The notes beneath the pieces were generated by a model. It searched no databases and was not told the DNA's origin. It saw nothing but the letters and a program-made list of their open reading frames with translations. A stretch of DNA of 64,000 nucleotides. It comes from Tepidimonas ignava. Its GTDB lineage: Bacteria > Pseudomonadota > Gammaproteobacteria > Burkholderiales > Burkholderiaceae_C. The position numbers and the translations under genes are program-made. The stretch spans positions 124,001-188,000 of the forward strand of contig NZ_SMAH01000001.1 in the NCBI RefSeq assembly GCF_004342625.1. Reading direction: 5' to 3'. This document shows, piece after piece, positions 36,001-45,804 of this stretch. The first letter of the stretch is position 1, and each line of letters starts with the position of its first letter.

Positions 36001-38349
36001 ATGCACGATGCTTTGGTCGGGGCCGGCGACGGCCGCCCACCCACCCCTGAACTGGACGTCACCCACCCCTTGCTGGCCGGGCTCAACCCCGAGCAGCGCC
36101 GCGCGGTCACGCTGCCTGCGGTGCATGCCCTGGTGCTGGCCGGCGCCGGGTCGGGCAAAACACGCGTGCTGACCCACCGCATCGCCTGGTTGCTGGCCAC
36201 CGGCCAGGTCAGCCCGGGCGGCGTGCTGGCGGTGACATTCACCAACAAGGCGGCGCGGGAAATGCTGGCGCGCCTGGGCGCGCTGCTGCCGCTGAATCCG
36301 CGCGGCCTGTGGATCGGCACGTTCCACGGGCTGTGCCACCGGCTGCTGCGGGCGCACGCCCAGCGCGCCGGCCTGCCGCCCACGTTCCAAATCCTGGACG
36401 TGCAAGACCAGCTCAGCGCCATCAAACGCCTGCTCAAAGGCCTGGGCATCGACGAGGAGCGCGTCGCGCCCAAGGCCTTGCAGTGGTTCATCAACAACGC
36501 CAAAGAGGAAGGCCAGCGCCCGCAGCACCTGGTGGCGCGCGATCCCGACACGCGGCTCAAGATCGAGCTGTACCAGCGCTACGAGGAGCAGTGCCAGCGC
36601 GAGGGTGTGGTCGACTTTGGCGAGCTGATGCTGCGCAGCCACGAGCTGCTGCGCGACCACGTCGAGCTGCGCCAGCACTACCAGCGCCGTTTCCGGCACA
36701 TCCTGGTGGACGAGTTCCAGGACACCAACCGCCTGCAGTACGCCTGGCTCAAGCTGCTGGCGGGGCGGGAGGACGACGCCGGCCGCTTCGTGCCCGGGGA
36801 CAACGCCGTGATGGCGGTGGGCGACGACGACCAGAGCATTTACGCCTTTCGGGGCGCGCGCGTGGGCAACATGGCCGACTTCGTGCGCGAGTTCGGCATC
36901 AAGGACCCGATCCGCCTGGAGCTGAACTACCGCAGCGTCGGCCACATCCTGCACGCGGCCAACCACCTGATCGACCACAACCGTCAGCGCCTGGGCAAAA
37001 ACCTGCGCACCGAACGTGGCGACGGCGAGCCGTTGCGCGTGGTGGAGCTGCCCAGCGACTTTGACGAAGCGCAGTGGGTGGTGGATGAAATCCGCCAGTT
37101 GCGGCGCGACGGTGTGCCGGCGCGCGAAATCGCCGTGCTGTACCGCAGCAACGCGCAAAGCCGTGCGCTGGAGGGTGCCTTGTTCCAGGCCGGGGTGCCG
37201 TACCGCGTCTGGGGCGGGCTGCGCTTTTTCGAGCGCGCCGAAATCAAGCACGCGCTGGCGTACCTGCGGCTGCTGGACAACCCGCGCGACGACACCAGTT
37301 TTTTGCGCGTGGTCAACGTGCCGCCGCGCGGCATCGGGGCGCGCACGGTGGAGCAGTTGCAGCAGGCCGCGCGCGAGGCGGGCTGTGCGCTCAGCGACGC
37401 GGTGACGCTGGTGGGGGGGCGTGGCGGGGCGGCGCTGGGCGCCTTCGTGGCGCGGTTGGAGGTGATGCGGGAGCGCTGCGCCGGCTTGCCGCTGGGCGAC
37501 ATCGTGCGCGCCGTGCTGCACGACAGCGGCTTGCTGGACCACTACCGTGCCGAGCGCGAGGGCGCTGAGCGGGTGGAAAACCTGGAAGAGCTGGTGGCTG
37601 CGGCGCACACCTTTGTGCAGCAGGAGGGGTTTGGACATGCCACGCAAGACGCCGCCACCGATGCGGACGGCGAGACCCTCAGCCCGCTGGCGGCGTTTCT
37701 GACCCATGCGGCGCTGGAGGCGGGCGACCACCAGGCCAACGCCGGGCAGGACGCGGTGCAGCTGATGACGGTGCACGCGGCCAAGGGCCTGGAGTTCGAC
37801 GCCGTCTTCATCACCGGGTTGGAAGAGGGCTTGTTCCCGCACGAGAACAGCCTGGCCACCCACGATGGGCTGGAGGAAGAGCGCCGCCTGATGTACGTGG
37901 CGATCACGCGCGCGCGCCAGCGCCTGTACCTGACGTGGGCGCAAACCCGCATGCTGCACGGCAGCACGCGCTACCACATCCCGAGCCGCTTTTTGGACGA
38001 ATTGCCGCCCGCGAGCCTGCACTGGCTCAGCCCGCCGCGCGCCCGCGGCGCGGGCTCAGGGTGGGGCGGAGCGCAGCCGGCGTGGGGGCGCAGCGCCCTG
38101 GGGGAGGAGACGCGCCCCGCTGGCATGGCCGGGTTGCCCGCGGCCGCGCCACGCCGCGAGGCGTCCGTGGTCAGCGCCAGCGGCGCCCCGATCCGGGTCG
38201 GCATGACGGTGTTTCACACCAAGTTCGGCGAGGGGGAAGTGCTGGCCATCGAAGGCCAGGGCAGCGACGCGCGGGCGCACGTCCAGTTCCGCCGCCACGG
38301 CCCCAAGTGGCTGGCGCTGGCGGTGGCCAAGCTCACGCCGGTGGAGTGA
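36001..38349 (+). CDS. uvrD: ATP-dependent DNA helicase, UvrD/Rep/PcrA family
   Basis: The 782-residue SF1A helicase has the Q motif (LNPEQRRAV), Walker A AGAGSGKTRV (about residue 50), motif II VDEFQDTN, motif III GDDDQSIYAFRGA, motif V VHAAKGLEFD and motif VI YVAITRARQRL. A C-terminal Tudor-like domain follows an Ala/Arg-rich linker (about residues 680-720). It unwinds DNA in repair and replication restart. ATG 36001 is preferred because of the TACAAT just upstream; GTG 35941, which overlaps the motB stop, is an alternative start adding 20 low-complexity residues. Confidence 0.92.
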   Translation: MHDALVGAGDGRPPTPELDVTHPLLAGLNPEQRRAVTLPAVHALVLAGAGSGKTRVLTHRIAWLLATGQVSPGGVLAVTFTNKAAREMLARLGALLPLNPRGLWIGTFHGLCHRLLRAHAQRAGLPPTFQILDVQDQLSAIKRLLKGLGIDEERVAPKALQWFINNAKEEGQRPQHLVARDPDTRLKIELYQRYEEQCQREGVVDFGELMLRSHELLRDHVELRQHYQRRFRHILVDEFQDTNRLQYAWLKLLAGREDDAGRFVPGDNAVMAVGDDDQSIYAFRGARVGNMADFVREFGIKDPIRLELNYRSVGHILHAANHLIDHNRQRLGKNLRTERGDGEPLRVVELPSDFDEAQWVVDEIRQLRRDGVPAREIAVLYRSNAQSRALEGALFQAGVPYRVWGGLRFFERAEIKHALAYLRLLDNPRDDTSFLRVVNVPPRGIGARTVEQLQQAAREAGCALSDAVTLVGGRGGAALGAFVARLEVMRERCAGLPLGDIVRAVLHDSGLLDHYRAEREGAERVENLEELVAAAHTFVQQEGFGHATQDAATDADGETLSPLAAFLTHAALEAGDHQANAGQDAVQLMTVHAAKGLEFDAVFITGLEEGLFPHENSLATHDGLEEERRLMYVAITRARQRLYLTWAQTRMLHGSTRYHIPSRFLDELPPASLHWLSPPRARGAGSGWGGAQPAWGRSALGEETRPAGMAGLPAAAPRREASVVSASGAPIRVGMTVFHTKFGEGEVLAIEGQGSDARAHVQFRRHGPKWLALAVAKLTPVE

Positions 38350-38377
38350 CGCGCCCGACGGCCACCCCGGGCGCGCC

Positions 38378-39148
38378 TCATGCGGGCGGTGTGCCGTCGT
38401 CGTTGACGAAGCTGTCGCGGAACGTGTAGTACAGCGAGGTGAAAAACGCCGCGCTCAGCAGCGCCGCCACCGGGAACAGCAGGGCCTGGATCACGGCCGT
38501 GCCGCCCAGCAGGCTGCCCATCAGCACCAGCAGCAGCGCCACAGCAAAGAAGATTGCGGTCCAGCCCAGCATGAACACGGTCAGCGCCCCCTTGTTGGTC
38601 CAGCACGCCACCAGGCTGAAAAACAGCGCCTTGATGGGGTGCACCCCATGCCAGTGCACCAGCGCCGGGGCATGCCAAAACAGCAGGCCCAGCGGCAGGT
38701 ACAGCACCGCCTGCCAGGCCAGGTTGCGCAGCAGCACCGGGTCGTCCAAGGCCGTGGCGCCGTCCGTGCCGGCCGCGCTGCCGCTGCCACCGGCCAGCAC
38801 CGAAGACAGTGCGATGACCGCCAGCGAGCCCAGCGCGTACAACGCCCCCAGCAGCAGCATGGCGCGGGCGCGTTCCCGCCCGGCGGCGAACGCGCTGGCC
38901 AGCACCGTGGGCATGGGGAAGCGGCCGTGCTCGGCCTGTTGGGTGGCGGCCATGATGCCCAGCGTGGCCGCCGGCAGCAACGCCAGCGCCAGCGGCGCGC
39001 CCAGCAGCGGCACCAGCGCCAGCACGCTGACCAGCAAAATGAACATGAAAAACAGCCCGCCCATGGCCAGCGGCTGGCGCATGAAGGTGCGCAGCCCCAG
39101 GCGCACCCATTGCCAACCGACGCGCGCCGGCACCCGTTGCAGCCTCAT
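38378..39148 (-). CDS. BPSS1780-family membrane protein
   Basis: The 256-residue protein has five or six predicted helices and the family-like start VPARVGWQWVRLGLRTFMRQPLAMGG. This family, named after a Burkholderia locus, is found beside thrB and polA in Burkholderiales; no function is known to me. The C-terminus is short and hydrophilic. Its start overlaps the thrB stop by 4 bp, so both are probably translated together. Confidence 0.8.
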   Translation of the reverse strand: MRLQRVPARVGWQWVRLGLRTFMRQPLAMGGLFFMFILLVSVLALVPLLGAPLALALLPAATLGIMAATQQAEHGRFPMPTVLASAFAAGRERARAMLLLGALYALGSLAVIALSSVLAGGSGSAAGTDGATALDDPVLLRNLAWQAVLYLPLGLLFWHAPALVHWHGVHPIKALFFSLVACWTNKGALTVFMLGWTAIFFAVALLLVLMGSLLGGTAVIQALLFPVAALLSAAFFTSLYYTFRDSFVNDDGTPPA

Positions 39149-40104
39149 GCCGCGACCTCCTGCCGGCGCGCGCGCAGCACGCGCTCGAAGTGCGTCGGGT
39201 CGTGCGGCTTGAGCACGCTGGCCTGACGCGGCAGGTACCAGTCCCACAGGCGTGAAATCCAAAACCGCAGCGCCGCCGCCCGCCGCAGCGCCGGCAGCAG
39301 CGCGGTCTCGTCAGGCTGCAGCGGCCGCACCCCTTCGTACGCCTGCAGCAGGGCGGCCACCCGTTCGGGGTCGTCGTGCCCGTTGCCCAGGTCGATGCAC
39401 CAGTCGTTGAGCGCCACGCCCAGGTCAAACAGCCAGGTGTCGCAGCCGGCGAAATAAAAGTCGAACACGCCGCTCAAGCGGCCGTCTTCGAACATCACGT
39501 TGTCGCGAAACAGGTCAGCGTGCACCGGCCCGGCGGGCAGGCGGCGGTAGGCGTCGGTGCCCGCCAGCGCGTTTTGGTACGCCAGCTCGTCGCGCAGCAG
39601 CTCGGCCTGTTCGGGTTGCAGATAAGGCAGCACCACCGGCACGGTTTCGTTCCACCACGCCAAGCCACGCAGGTTGGGCTGCTGGCGCGGGTAGTCGCGC
39701 GCGGCCAGGTGCATGCGCGCCAGCATCGCGCCCACCTGCGCGCAATGCTGCGGGCCGGGGTTCAGCACGCTGGCGCCGCGCAGCCGGTTGACCACCGCCG
39801 CCGGTTTGCCGCGCACCGTGTGCAGGATGGCGCCGTCGCCGTCGGCTTGCGGGTCGGGCACCGGGATGCCCTTGGCCGCCAGGTGCTGCATCAGGTACAG
39901 GTAAAACGGCAGTTGCGCGTGCGTCAGCCGCTCAAACAGCGTCAGCACCCACTCGTGGCGGACGCCATCGCGCACCGTGCTGACGAAGTAATTGGTGTTT
40001 TCGATGCCGCCGGCGCAGCCCGCCATGGCGACCAGTTGCCCCAGCCCCAGCCGCTGCATCAACGCCGCTGCTTCGTCGCGGCTGACTTCGGTGAACACCG
40101 CCAT
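39145..40104 (-). CDS. thrB: Homoserine kinase, ThrB2/APH type
   Basis: The 319-residue protein is of the aminoglycoside-phosphotransferase fold: CAGGIENTNYFVST at the nucleotide loop, VHADLFRDNVMFEDG (catalytic loop, Asp and Asn) and FDFYFAGCDTWLFDLGVALNDW (metal-binding Asp). This is the type of homoserine kinase found in beta- and some gammaproteobacteria, not the GHMP type of E. coli. It makes O-phosphohomoserine for threonine synthesis. It lies 4 bp after DUF2782. Confidence 0.93.
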   Translation of the reverse strand: MAVFTEVSRDEAAALMQRLGLGQLVAMAGCAGGIENTNYFVSTVRDGVRHEWVLTLFERLTHAQLPFYLYLMQHLAAKGIPVPDPQADGDGAILHTVRGKPAAVVNRLRGASVLNPGPQHCAQVGAMLARMHLAARDYPRQQPNLRGLAWWNETVPVVLPYLQPEQAELLRDELAYQNALAGTDAYRRLPAGPVHADLFRDNVMFEDGRLSGVFDFYFAGCDTWLFDLGVALNDWCIDLGNGHDDPERVAALLQAYEGVRPLQPDETALLPALRRAAALRFWISRLWDWYLPRQASVLKPHDPTHFERVLRARRQEVAA

Positions 40105-40108
40105 GGCG

Positions 40109-40432
40109 TCAGAAGGCCAGCACGCGCCACTGCCGCTGCCCTGCGCCGGAGCGGCGGTCGTCCTGGGCGGGGTCGATCGGGCGCACCTCGTAGCCCGGCA
40201 GCGCGGAGCGGGTCTGGACCTCGATGCTGCGCGTGCGCCCACCGACGCGCAGCTCCTCGATGTGGCTCAGACCGTCGTGGTGCACGATGCGCTCGACCTT
40301 GGGCTCGGGCGCGGCGGGGCGGGGCGTGTGGCCCTCGGGCGCGCTTTGGGCATGGGCCGCATGGGCCACCAGCGCCGCTGCGCCGATGGCAGCGAGGCGC
40401 ACCAACAAAAAGGGGCGGGCAGGGCTGGACAT
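40109..40432 (-). CDS. DUF2782 family periplasmic protein
   Basis: The 107-residue protein has a signal peptide (hydrophobic residues 8-25, AHAQ cleavage site) and a conserved C-terminal half with VERIVHHDGLSHIEELRVGGRTRSI, characteristic of DUF2782. Its function is unknown; it regularly lies between polA and thrB in betaproteobacteria. It has no Shine-Dalgarno sequence, and TACAAT lies 9 nt before its ATG. Confidence 0.8.
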   Translation of the reverse strand: MSSPARPFLLVRLAAIGAAALVAHAAHAQSAPEGHTPRPAAPEPKVERIVHHDGLSHIEELRVGGRTRSIEVQTRSALPGYEVRPIDPAQDDRRSGAGQRQWRVLAF

Positions 40433-40441
40433 GACCCCCCG

Positions 40442-40447
40442 ATTGTA
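40442..40447 (-). promoter_or_regulatory. -10 hexamer 9 nt before the DUF2782 start
   Basis: The minus strand reads TACAAT, 9 nt, ATG 40432. The mRNA would begin within about two bases of the start codon. It drives DUF2782-thrB-BPSS1780, divergent from polA. Confidence 0.4.
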
Positions 40448-40471
40448 GGCAAAGCCAAGCGCGCGCCCGGT

Positions 40472-40477
40472 TACCAT
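40472..40477 (+). promoter_or_regulatory. -10-like hexamer 6 nt before the polA start
   Basis: TACCAT is followed by 6 nt and ATG 40484, without a Shine-Dalgarno sequence. The 51-bp polA-DUF2782 spacer thus holds two divergent promoters. Confidence 0.4.
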
Positions 40478-40483
40478 TGCGCG

Positions 40484-43258
40484 ATGACCCACGTCGACAA
40501 TGCCCCGCTGCTGGTGCTGGTGGACGGCTCCAGTTACCTGTACCGCGCGTTCCACGCCATGCCCGATTTGCGTGCGGTGCCGGGCGACCCCAACAGCGCA
40601 CCCACCGGCGCCATCCGCGGCATGCTCAACATGCTGCAGGCGTTGCACAAAAGCTACCCCACCGAACACCTGGCGGTGGTGTTCGACGCCCCCGGGCCGA
40701 CGTTTCGCGAGCAGCTTTACCCCGAGTACAAGGCCCATCGAGCCCCGATGCCCGACGCGCTGCGGGCGCAGATCGAACCGATCCTGGAGCTGGTGGCGCT
40801 GCAGGGCTGGCCGGTGCTGCGCGTACCTGGCATCGAGGCCGACGACGTCATCGGCACGCTGGCGCGCACGGCGGCCGAGCAGGGCTGGCGCGTCATCATC
40901 TCCAGCGGCGACAAGGACCTGGCGCAGTTGGTGGACGAGCGCATCACGATCGTCGATACGATGAGCGGCAAGGTGCGCGACGTGGCCGGCGTGCAGGCCG
41001 AGTTTGGCGTCAGCCCGCAGCAGATGCTGGACTACCAGACCCTGGTGGGCGACGCAGTGGACAACGTGCCCGGCGTGGACAAGGTCGGCCCCAAGACGGC
41101 GGCCAAGTGGCTGCAAACCTACGGGTCGCTGCAGGGCATCGTGCAGCACGCGGACGACATCACCGGCGCGGCCGGCGCCAACCTGCGCCGCGCGCTGGCG
41201 TGGCTGCCCACCGGACGCGAGCTGCTGCGCATCCGCACCGACTGCGACCTCAACGGCCACGTGCCAGGGCTGCCCAGCCTGGAGGCGCTGCGCCGCCGCC
41301 CGGTGGACCTGGAGGCGCTGCGTGCGTTTTACGAGCGCTACGGTTTTCGCAGCCTGGCGCGCGCGCTGCAGCCCGGCGCCGCCAGCGGGGACGTGCCGCC
41401 GCGCGGTGACGCCGGGGCGGCGCAAGGGGAGCTGCTGCCGGCGCCGTCGAACCCGCCGCTGCGCTGCACGACGATCACCGACCGCGCCACGCTGCAGGCG
41501 TGGCTGCAGCGCGTGCGCGCCGCGCCGCTGGTGGCGCTGGACACCGAGACCACGTCGTTGGACGAACAGCGTGCGCGGCTGGTGGGCCTCTCGCTCGCGG
41601 TGGCGACGGGCGAGGCGGCGTACATCCCACTGGCGCACGAAGGCCCCGAGGCGCCTGTCCAACTGCCGCTGGACGAGGTGCTGGACACGCTGCGCCCCTG
41701 GCTGGAGGACGCGGCCGCGCCCAAGCTCGGCCAGCATGTCAAGTACGACTTGCACGTGCTGGCCAACCACGGCGTGCAGGTGCGCGGCTACGTGCACGAC
41801 ACGCTGCTGCAAAGCTACGTGCTGGAGGTGCACAAGCCGCACAACCTCGACAGCCTGGCCGAACGCCACCTGGGGCGCAAGGGCTTGAGCTACGAGGACG
41901 TGTGCGGCAAGGGCGCGCACCAGATCCCGTTTGCCCAGGTGCCGCTGGCGCGCGCCGCGCAGTACGCCTGCGAAGACGCCGAGATGTGCCTGGCTGTGCA
42001 CCAGGTGCTGTGGCCGCGGCTGCAGGCGCAGCCGGCCCTGCAGCGCATTTACGAGCTGGAAATCGACGTCACCCACGTGCTGCAACGCATGGAGCGCCAC
42101 GGGGTGTTGATCGACGCCGACGAGCTGCGCCGCCAAAGCCAGGCGCTGGGCGAGCGCATCGCCCAGCTCGAAGCCGAGGCCCACCGCCTGGCGGGGCAGC
42201 CGTTCAACCTCGGCTCGCCCAAGCAAATCGGCGACATTTTTTTTGGCAAGCTGGGGCTGCCGGTGGTCAAAAAAACCGCCACCGGCGCGCCCAGCACCGA
42301 CGAGGAGGTGCTGGAAAAGCTGGCGGAAGACTACCCCTTGCCGGCCATCGTGTTGCAGCACCGCAGCCTGTCCAAGCTCAAAAGCACCTACACCGACAAG
42401 CTGCCCTCGATGGTCAACCCCGCCACCGGGCGCGTGCACACCCACTACGCGCAGGCGGTGGCGGTGACCGGACGGCTGGCCAGCAACGACCCCAACCTGC
42501 AAAACATCCCCATCCGCACGCCCGAGGGACGGCGCATCCGCGCCGCGTTCGTCGCGCCGCCGGGGTGGTGGATCGCCAGCGCCGACTACTCGCAGATCGA
42601 GCTGCGCATCATGGCGCACCTGAGCGAGGACGAGGCGCTGCTGCGTGCGTTCGCGCAGGGGCTCGACGTGCACCGCGCCACCGCGGCCGAAGTGTTCGGC
42701 GTGGCGCCCGAGCTCGTCACGCCCGAGCAGCGCCGCTACGCCAAGACGATCAACTTCGGCCTCATCTACGGCATGAGCGCCTACGGGCTGGCCAAAGCGC
42801 TGGGCATCGACCCCACGGCGGCCAAGAACTACATCGAGCGCTACTTCGAACGCTTTGCCGGCGTGCGCGCCTACATGGAGCGCACGCGCCAGCAGGCCAA
42901 AGCGCAAGGGTACGTGGAAACGGTGTTCGGGCGGCGCCTGTACCTGCCCGAAATCAACTCGCCCAACGGCCCACGACGCAGCGCGGCGGAGCGCGCCGCC
43001 ATCAACGCGCCGATGCAGGGCACGGCCGCCGACCTCATCAAGATGAGCATGGTGGCGGTGCAGCGCGCGCTGGATGCGGCCGGCGTGCGCACGCGCATGA
43101 TCCTGCAGGTGCACGACGAGCTGGTGTTCGAATGCCCGGCCGACGAGGTGGATTGGGTGCGCACCGAGGTGCCGCGCCTGATGGCCGCCGTGGCCACGCT
43201 GCGCGTGCCACTGGTGGCCGAGGTGGGGGTCGGCCCCAACTGGGAGCAGGCGCACTGA
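40484..43258 (+). CDS. polA: DNA polymerase I
   Basis: The 924-residue enzyme has the complete three-domain layout: 5'-3' exonuclease with the Asp cluster (LVDGSSYLYRAFHA, VFDAPGPTFR, EADDVIGTLA), 3'-5' exonuclease with intact LDTETTSLDE near residue 352, and polymerase with DYSQIELRIMAH, RRYAKTINFGLIYGMSAYGLA and LQVHDELVFE. All catalytic acids appear present, so proofreading is probably active. It fills gaps and removes RNA primers. It lacks a ribosome-binding site. Confidence 0.97.
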   Translation: MTHVDNAPLLVLVDGSSYLYRAFHAMPDLRAVPGDPNSAPTGAIRGMLNMLQALHKSYPTEHLAVVFDAPGPTFREQLYPEYKAHRAPMPDALRAQIEPILELVALQGWPVLRVPGIEADDVIGTLARTAAEQGWRVIISSGDKDLAQLVDERITIVDTMSGKVRDVAGVQAEFGVSPQQMLDYQTLVGDAVDNVPGVDKVGPKTAAKWLQTYGSLQGIVQHADDITGAAGANLRRALAWLPTGRELLRIRTDCDLNGHVPGLPSLEALRRRPVDLEALRAFYERYGFRSLARALQPGAASGDVPPRGDAGAAQGELLPAPSNPPLRCTTITDRATLQAWLQRVRAAPLVALDTETTSLDEQRARLVGLSLAVATGEAAYIPLAHEGPEAPVQLPLDEVLDTLRPWLEDAAAPKLGQHVKYDLHVLANHGVQVRGYVHDTLLQSYVLEVHKPHNLDSLAERHLGRKGLSYEDVCGKGAHQIPFAQVPLARAAQYACEDAEMCLAVHQVLWPRLQAQPALQRIYELEIDVTHVLQRMERHGVLIDADELRRQSQALGERIAQLEAEAHRLAGQPFNLGSPKQIGDIFFGKLGLPVVKKTATGAPSTDEEVLEKLAEDYPLPAIVLQHRSLSKLKSTYTDKLPSMVNPATGRVHTHYAQAVAVTGRLASNDPNLQNIPIRTPEGRRIRAAFVAPPGWWIASADYSQIELRIMAHLSEDEALLRAFAQGLDVHRATAAEVFGVAPELVTPEQRRYAKTINFGLIYGMSAYGLAKALGIDPTAAKNYIERYFERFAGVRAYMERTRQQAKAQGYVETVFGRRLYLPEINSPNGPRRSAAERAAINAPMQGTAADLIKMSMVAVQRALDAAGVRTRMILQVHDELVFECPADEVDWVRTEVPRLMAAVATLRVPLVAEVGVGPNWEQAH

Positions 43259-43288
43259 GCGCGGCGCCGCCGAGGGGTCACCCGCCGC

Positions 43289-43951
43289 TCAACGTTCGGT
43301 GGCCAACCCCAGGGCGAGGGCCTGGGTGGCGTCCAGCCGCGGCGGCGCGCGGCAGTCGGCCTCCACGACGCGCCGGTGCAGCGCCACCGCGGTGGGGTCG
43401 GGCAGCATCGCCCCGAGGTAGCGGGCCAGGGTCAGTTGCTGGGCGCGGCTCGGTTCCCCGCCACACGGACCGCGGGCGAAATCCGGGTCCGGCGGCAGGG
43501 GGGTGAGCACCACCGTCGCGCCGGCCTCCACGCGCCGCGGCTGCCCACCCGCCAGCACCAGCCAGCACGGCGTCGTGCAGACGGTGGCGGCGGGCACGGC
43601 GGTGCCCCAGCCGCGGTTGCGCAGCATGGCCCCGGCGGTGACGGCGTCGTTGAGCGCGCCGTCCAGTCCGTGCAGCCAGGCGCGCCGTTGGTGGCAAGCG
43701 CGGGCGGCATCGCTGTCCAGCGCTTGCCGCAGACGCTGCAGCGCACCCGCGTGCAGGGCGCCTTGCCAGCGCAGCGCGCACAGCGCGCCGTCGCGCGTCA
43801 GCGTCACACGCCCGCCGTCGTAGGGCAGCTCCAACACCGTGGGGGGCGGCACCGGTGCCGACGGCACGGGCCTGGGGGGTGTCCCACAACCGGCCAGGCC
43901 AACGGCCAGCGCGGCCACGGCCAGCGCCCGCCGTTGCGCGTCCCTCACCAC
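43289..43951 (-). CDS. Putative lipoprotein of unknown function
   Basis: I do not recognise a family. From GTG 43951 the 220-residue protein has a lipoprotein signal: RDAQRR, a hydrophobic core and the lipobox LAGC at residue 22, then a Pro-rich tether. The mature part has about eight Cys, in pairs suggestive of disulfides (ALCALRW, ARACHQR, TVCTTPCW, GPCGGE, EADCRAP). The frame stays open to GTG 44011, which overlaps the chemoreceptor stop (GTGA); that longer form would place 42 residues before the signal core. It converges with polA. Confidence 0.65.
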   Translation of the reverse strand: MVRDAQRRALAVAALAVGLAGCGTPPRPVPSAPVPPPTVLELPYDGGRVTLTRDGALCALRWQGALHAGALQRLRQALDSDAARACHQRRAWLHGLDGALNDAVTAGAMLRNRGWGTAVPAATVCTTPCWLVLAGGQPRRVEAGATVVLTPLPPDPDFARGPCGGEPSRAQQLTLARYLGAMLPDPTAVALHRRVVEADCRAPPRLDATQALALGLATER

Positions 43952-44007
43952 CGACGACGGGGCGGCGGTCGCCACGCCACGTCGCCGTCCCACGGCCGCT
44001 GTACCGC

Positions 44008-45579
44008 TCACAGCCGGAACCGCGCCACGCGCTGCCGCAGTTGCTGCGCTTGGTCACGCAGCGCGGCCGCCGCGGCCGACGCCTGCTCCACCAGCGCCGC
44101 GTTTTGCTGCGTGACGCCGTCCATCGTCGCCACGGCCTGGTTGATTTGGGCCAGACCCTCGGCCTGCTCGGCGGTGGAGGTGGCGATCTGCCGCATCAGC
44201 TCGGTCACGCGCTCGATGCTTTGCACGATTTCGCCCATCGTGGCGCCGGCGGCGTCCACCTGCTGCGTGCCGCTGCCCACTTTGTTGACCGATTCTTCGA
44301 TCAAGGCTTTGATTTCGCGCGCCGCTTCGGCGCTGCGCTGGGCCAACTGGCGCACCTCACCGGCGACGACGGCAAAGCCGCGCCCCGCCTCGCCGGCACG
44401 CGCCGCCTCCACCGCGGCGTTGAGCGCCAGGATGTTGGTCTGAAAGGCAATGCCGTCGATCACGCGGATGATGTTGGCGATGCGCTGCGACGACGCGTTG
44501 ATGTCGTTCATCGTCTGCACCACCTGCGCCACGACGCTGCCGCCGCGCTCGGCCACCTGCGAGGCCTTTTCGGCCATGTCGTCGGCGGCGCGCGCGTGGT
44601 CGGCGTTGAGGCGCACGGCGCTGTTGAGCTCCTCGGTGGCCGAGGCCGTCTCTTGCAGGGAGCTGGCCTGCTGTTCGGTGCGCTGCGACAGGTCCAGCAC
44701 GCCACTGGCCACCTGGCTGGCCGCGCTGGCGATGCTGTCCGAGGCTTGCACCACGCTGCCGATGAGGTCACGCAGGTTGACACGCATGCGCTCCATCTGT
44801 TGCAACAGATGCGCGATTTCGTCGCCACCGTCGTCGCGCAGCGGCTGCGACAGATCACCGCCCGCGATGGCCGTGGCGCTGGCGTCGGCACGCGCAAAGC
44901 CGTGCGACACGCGCCGCTGCGTGGACCACATCAGCAGCGTCAGCGGCAGCGCGCCCAGCACCAGCGCTGCCACGACGATCGCCAGGGCGAGCAGGTAGCG
45001 CCGCTCGGCCGCGTGCGCTTCGTCCTCGGCCCGTTGCAGTTGGTACTGCCGCAGCTCGCGCATGGCGTTTTCGAACGCCAGCCCTTCGGTGCGGCCGGCG
45101 ACCAAAAAGGCCTGCATCACCTCAACCGAAAAATCATCCGCGCGGATCGCCTGCAGCGCGGTGTCGCGCTTGGCCTGCCACGCCTGCCGCCCCGCCAGCA
45201 CCGCCTCGTACATGCGCAACTCTTCGGGGTCCATGCGCGGCTTTTGCGCTTCAATGGCTTTGAGGGCCTGGTCGTTGCTTTCGCGCTGCTTGGCGATGGC
45301 GTCCAGGTGCATCTGCGTGGGGTGGTCGTGCAGCGTGCGGGTGGGGCTGTCCGGGGCGTGTTGAAACGCCAGCAGCACGTGCAGCCGGTTGTCGTAGTAA
45401 TTGCGCAACATCGTGGCCAGTGACTCGGCCACGGCCATGCGGTGGCCGTGTACATCGACCAACGCTTGCCGGGCCTGGTGCAGCCCCCACAGACCGACAC
45501 CGGCCACCGCCAACAGCACCGCCAGGTAGCCCACGATGACGGTGAGCACACGTTGGGTCAAACGCAAACGCTGCAACAT
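44008..45579 (-). CDS. Methyl-accepting chemotaxis protein
   Basis: The 523-residue receptor has TM1 (about residues 11-31), a 4-helix-bundle periplasmic sensor to about residue 185, TM2, a HAMP domain, and a signalling domain with the invariant hairpin tip [26 protein letters not shown]. The adaptation region contains Gln/Glu pairs ([20 protein letters not shown]). There is no C-terminal NWETF-type pentapeptide. The ligand is unknown. ATG 45579 follows GGGAG at 6 nt. Confidence 0.93.
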   Translation of the reverse strand: MLQRLRLTQRVLTVIVGYLAVLLAVAGVGLWGLHQARQALVDVHGHRMAVAESLATMLRNYYDNRLHVLLAFQHAPDSPTRTLHDHPTQMHLDAIAKQRESNDQALKAIEAQKPRMDPEELRMYEAVLAGRQAWQAKRDTALQAIRADDFSVEVMQAFLVAGRTEGLAFENAMRELRQYQLQRAEDEAHAAERRYLLALAIVVAALVLGALPLTLLMWSTQRRVSHGFARADASATAIAGGDLSQPLRDDGGDEIAHLLQQMERMRVNLRDLIGSVVQASDSIASAASQVASGVLDLSQRTEQQASSLQETASATEELNSAVRLNADHARAADDMAEKASQVAERGGSVVAQVVQTMNDINASSQRIANIIRVIDGIAFQTNILALNAAVEAARAGEAGRGFAVVAGEVRQLAQRSAEAAREIKALIEESVNKVGSGTQQVDAAGATMGEIVQSIERVTELMRQIATSTAEQAEGLAQINQAVATMDGVTQQNAALVEQASAAAAALRDQAQQLRQRVARFRL

Positions 45580-45679
45580 GGGGCTCCCATCCAGACAAGC
45601 ACTTCGTGATCGAAAAACCTCATCGGGCCCACGTTGGGGTACCGTGGGGGCGGTGAGGCAGCGGCAGCGCATAGTCGCA

Positions 45680-45698
45680 CGCTATGAGCATCATAGCG
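45680..45698. promoter_or_regulatory. Perfect inverted repeat between the chemoreceptor and dienelactone hydrolase genes
   Basis: CGCTATGA (45680-45687) and TCATAGCG (45691-45698) flank GCA. It lies about mid-way in the 225-bp divergent spacer and is AT-richer than its surroundings, as expected of an operator. No regulator gene is adjacent. Confidence 0.5.
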
Positions 45699-45804
45699 GG
45701 GCTGGCGCGTCCGCGCGCGCAACGGCATCATAAACGTAAGCCGCGCCCCGGACGGCGCGGTGCGCACCGATTGTCCACCACCCATCTTGGCTTAGGAGAC
45801 CACC

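Noticed and set aside
40109-43255. Minus-strand open frame of 1048 codons opposite polA
   Set aside because: Only its last 107 codons (DUF2782) are real; the rest is the antisense shadow of polA.
43952-44011. GTG 44011 as the start of the lipoprotein gene after the chemoreceptor
   Set aside because: It overlaps the chemoreceptor stop nicely but puts 42 residues before the lipoprotein signal core; GTG 43951 gives a normal signal. Kept as an alternative in the annotation.
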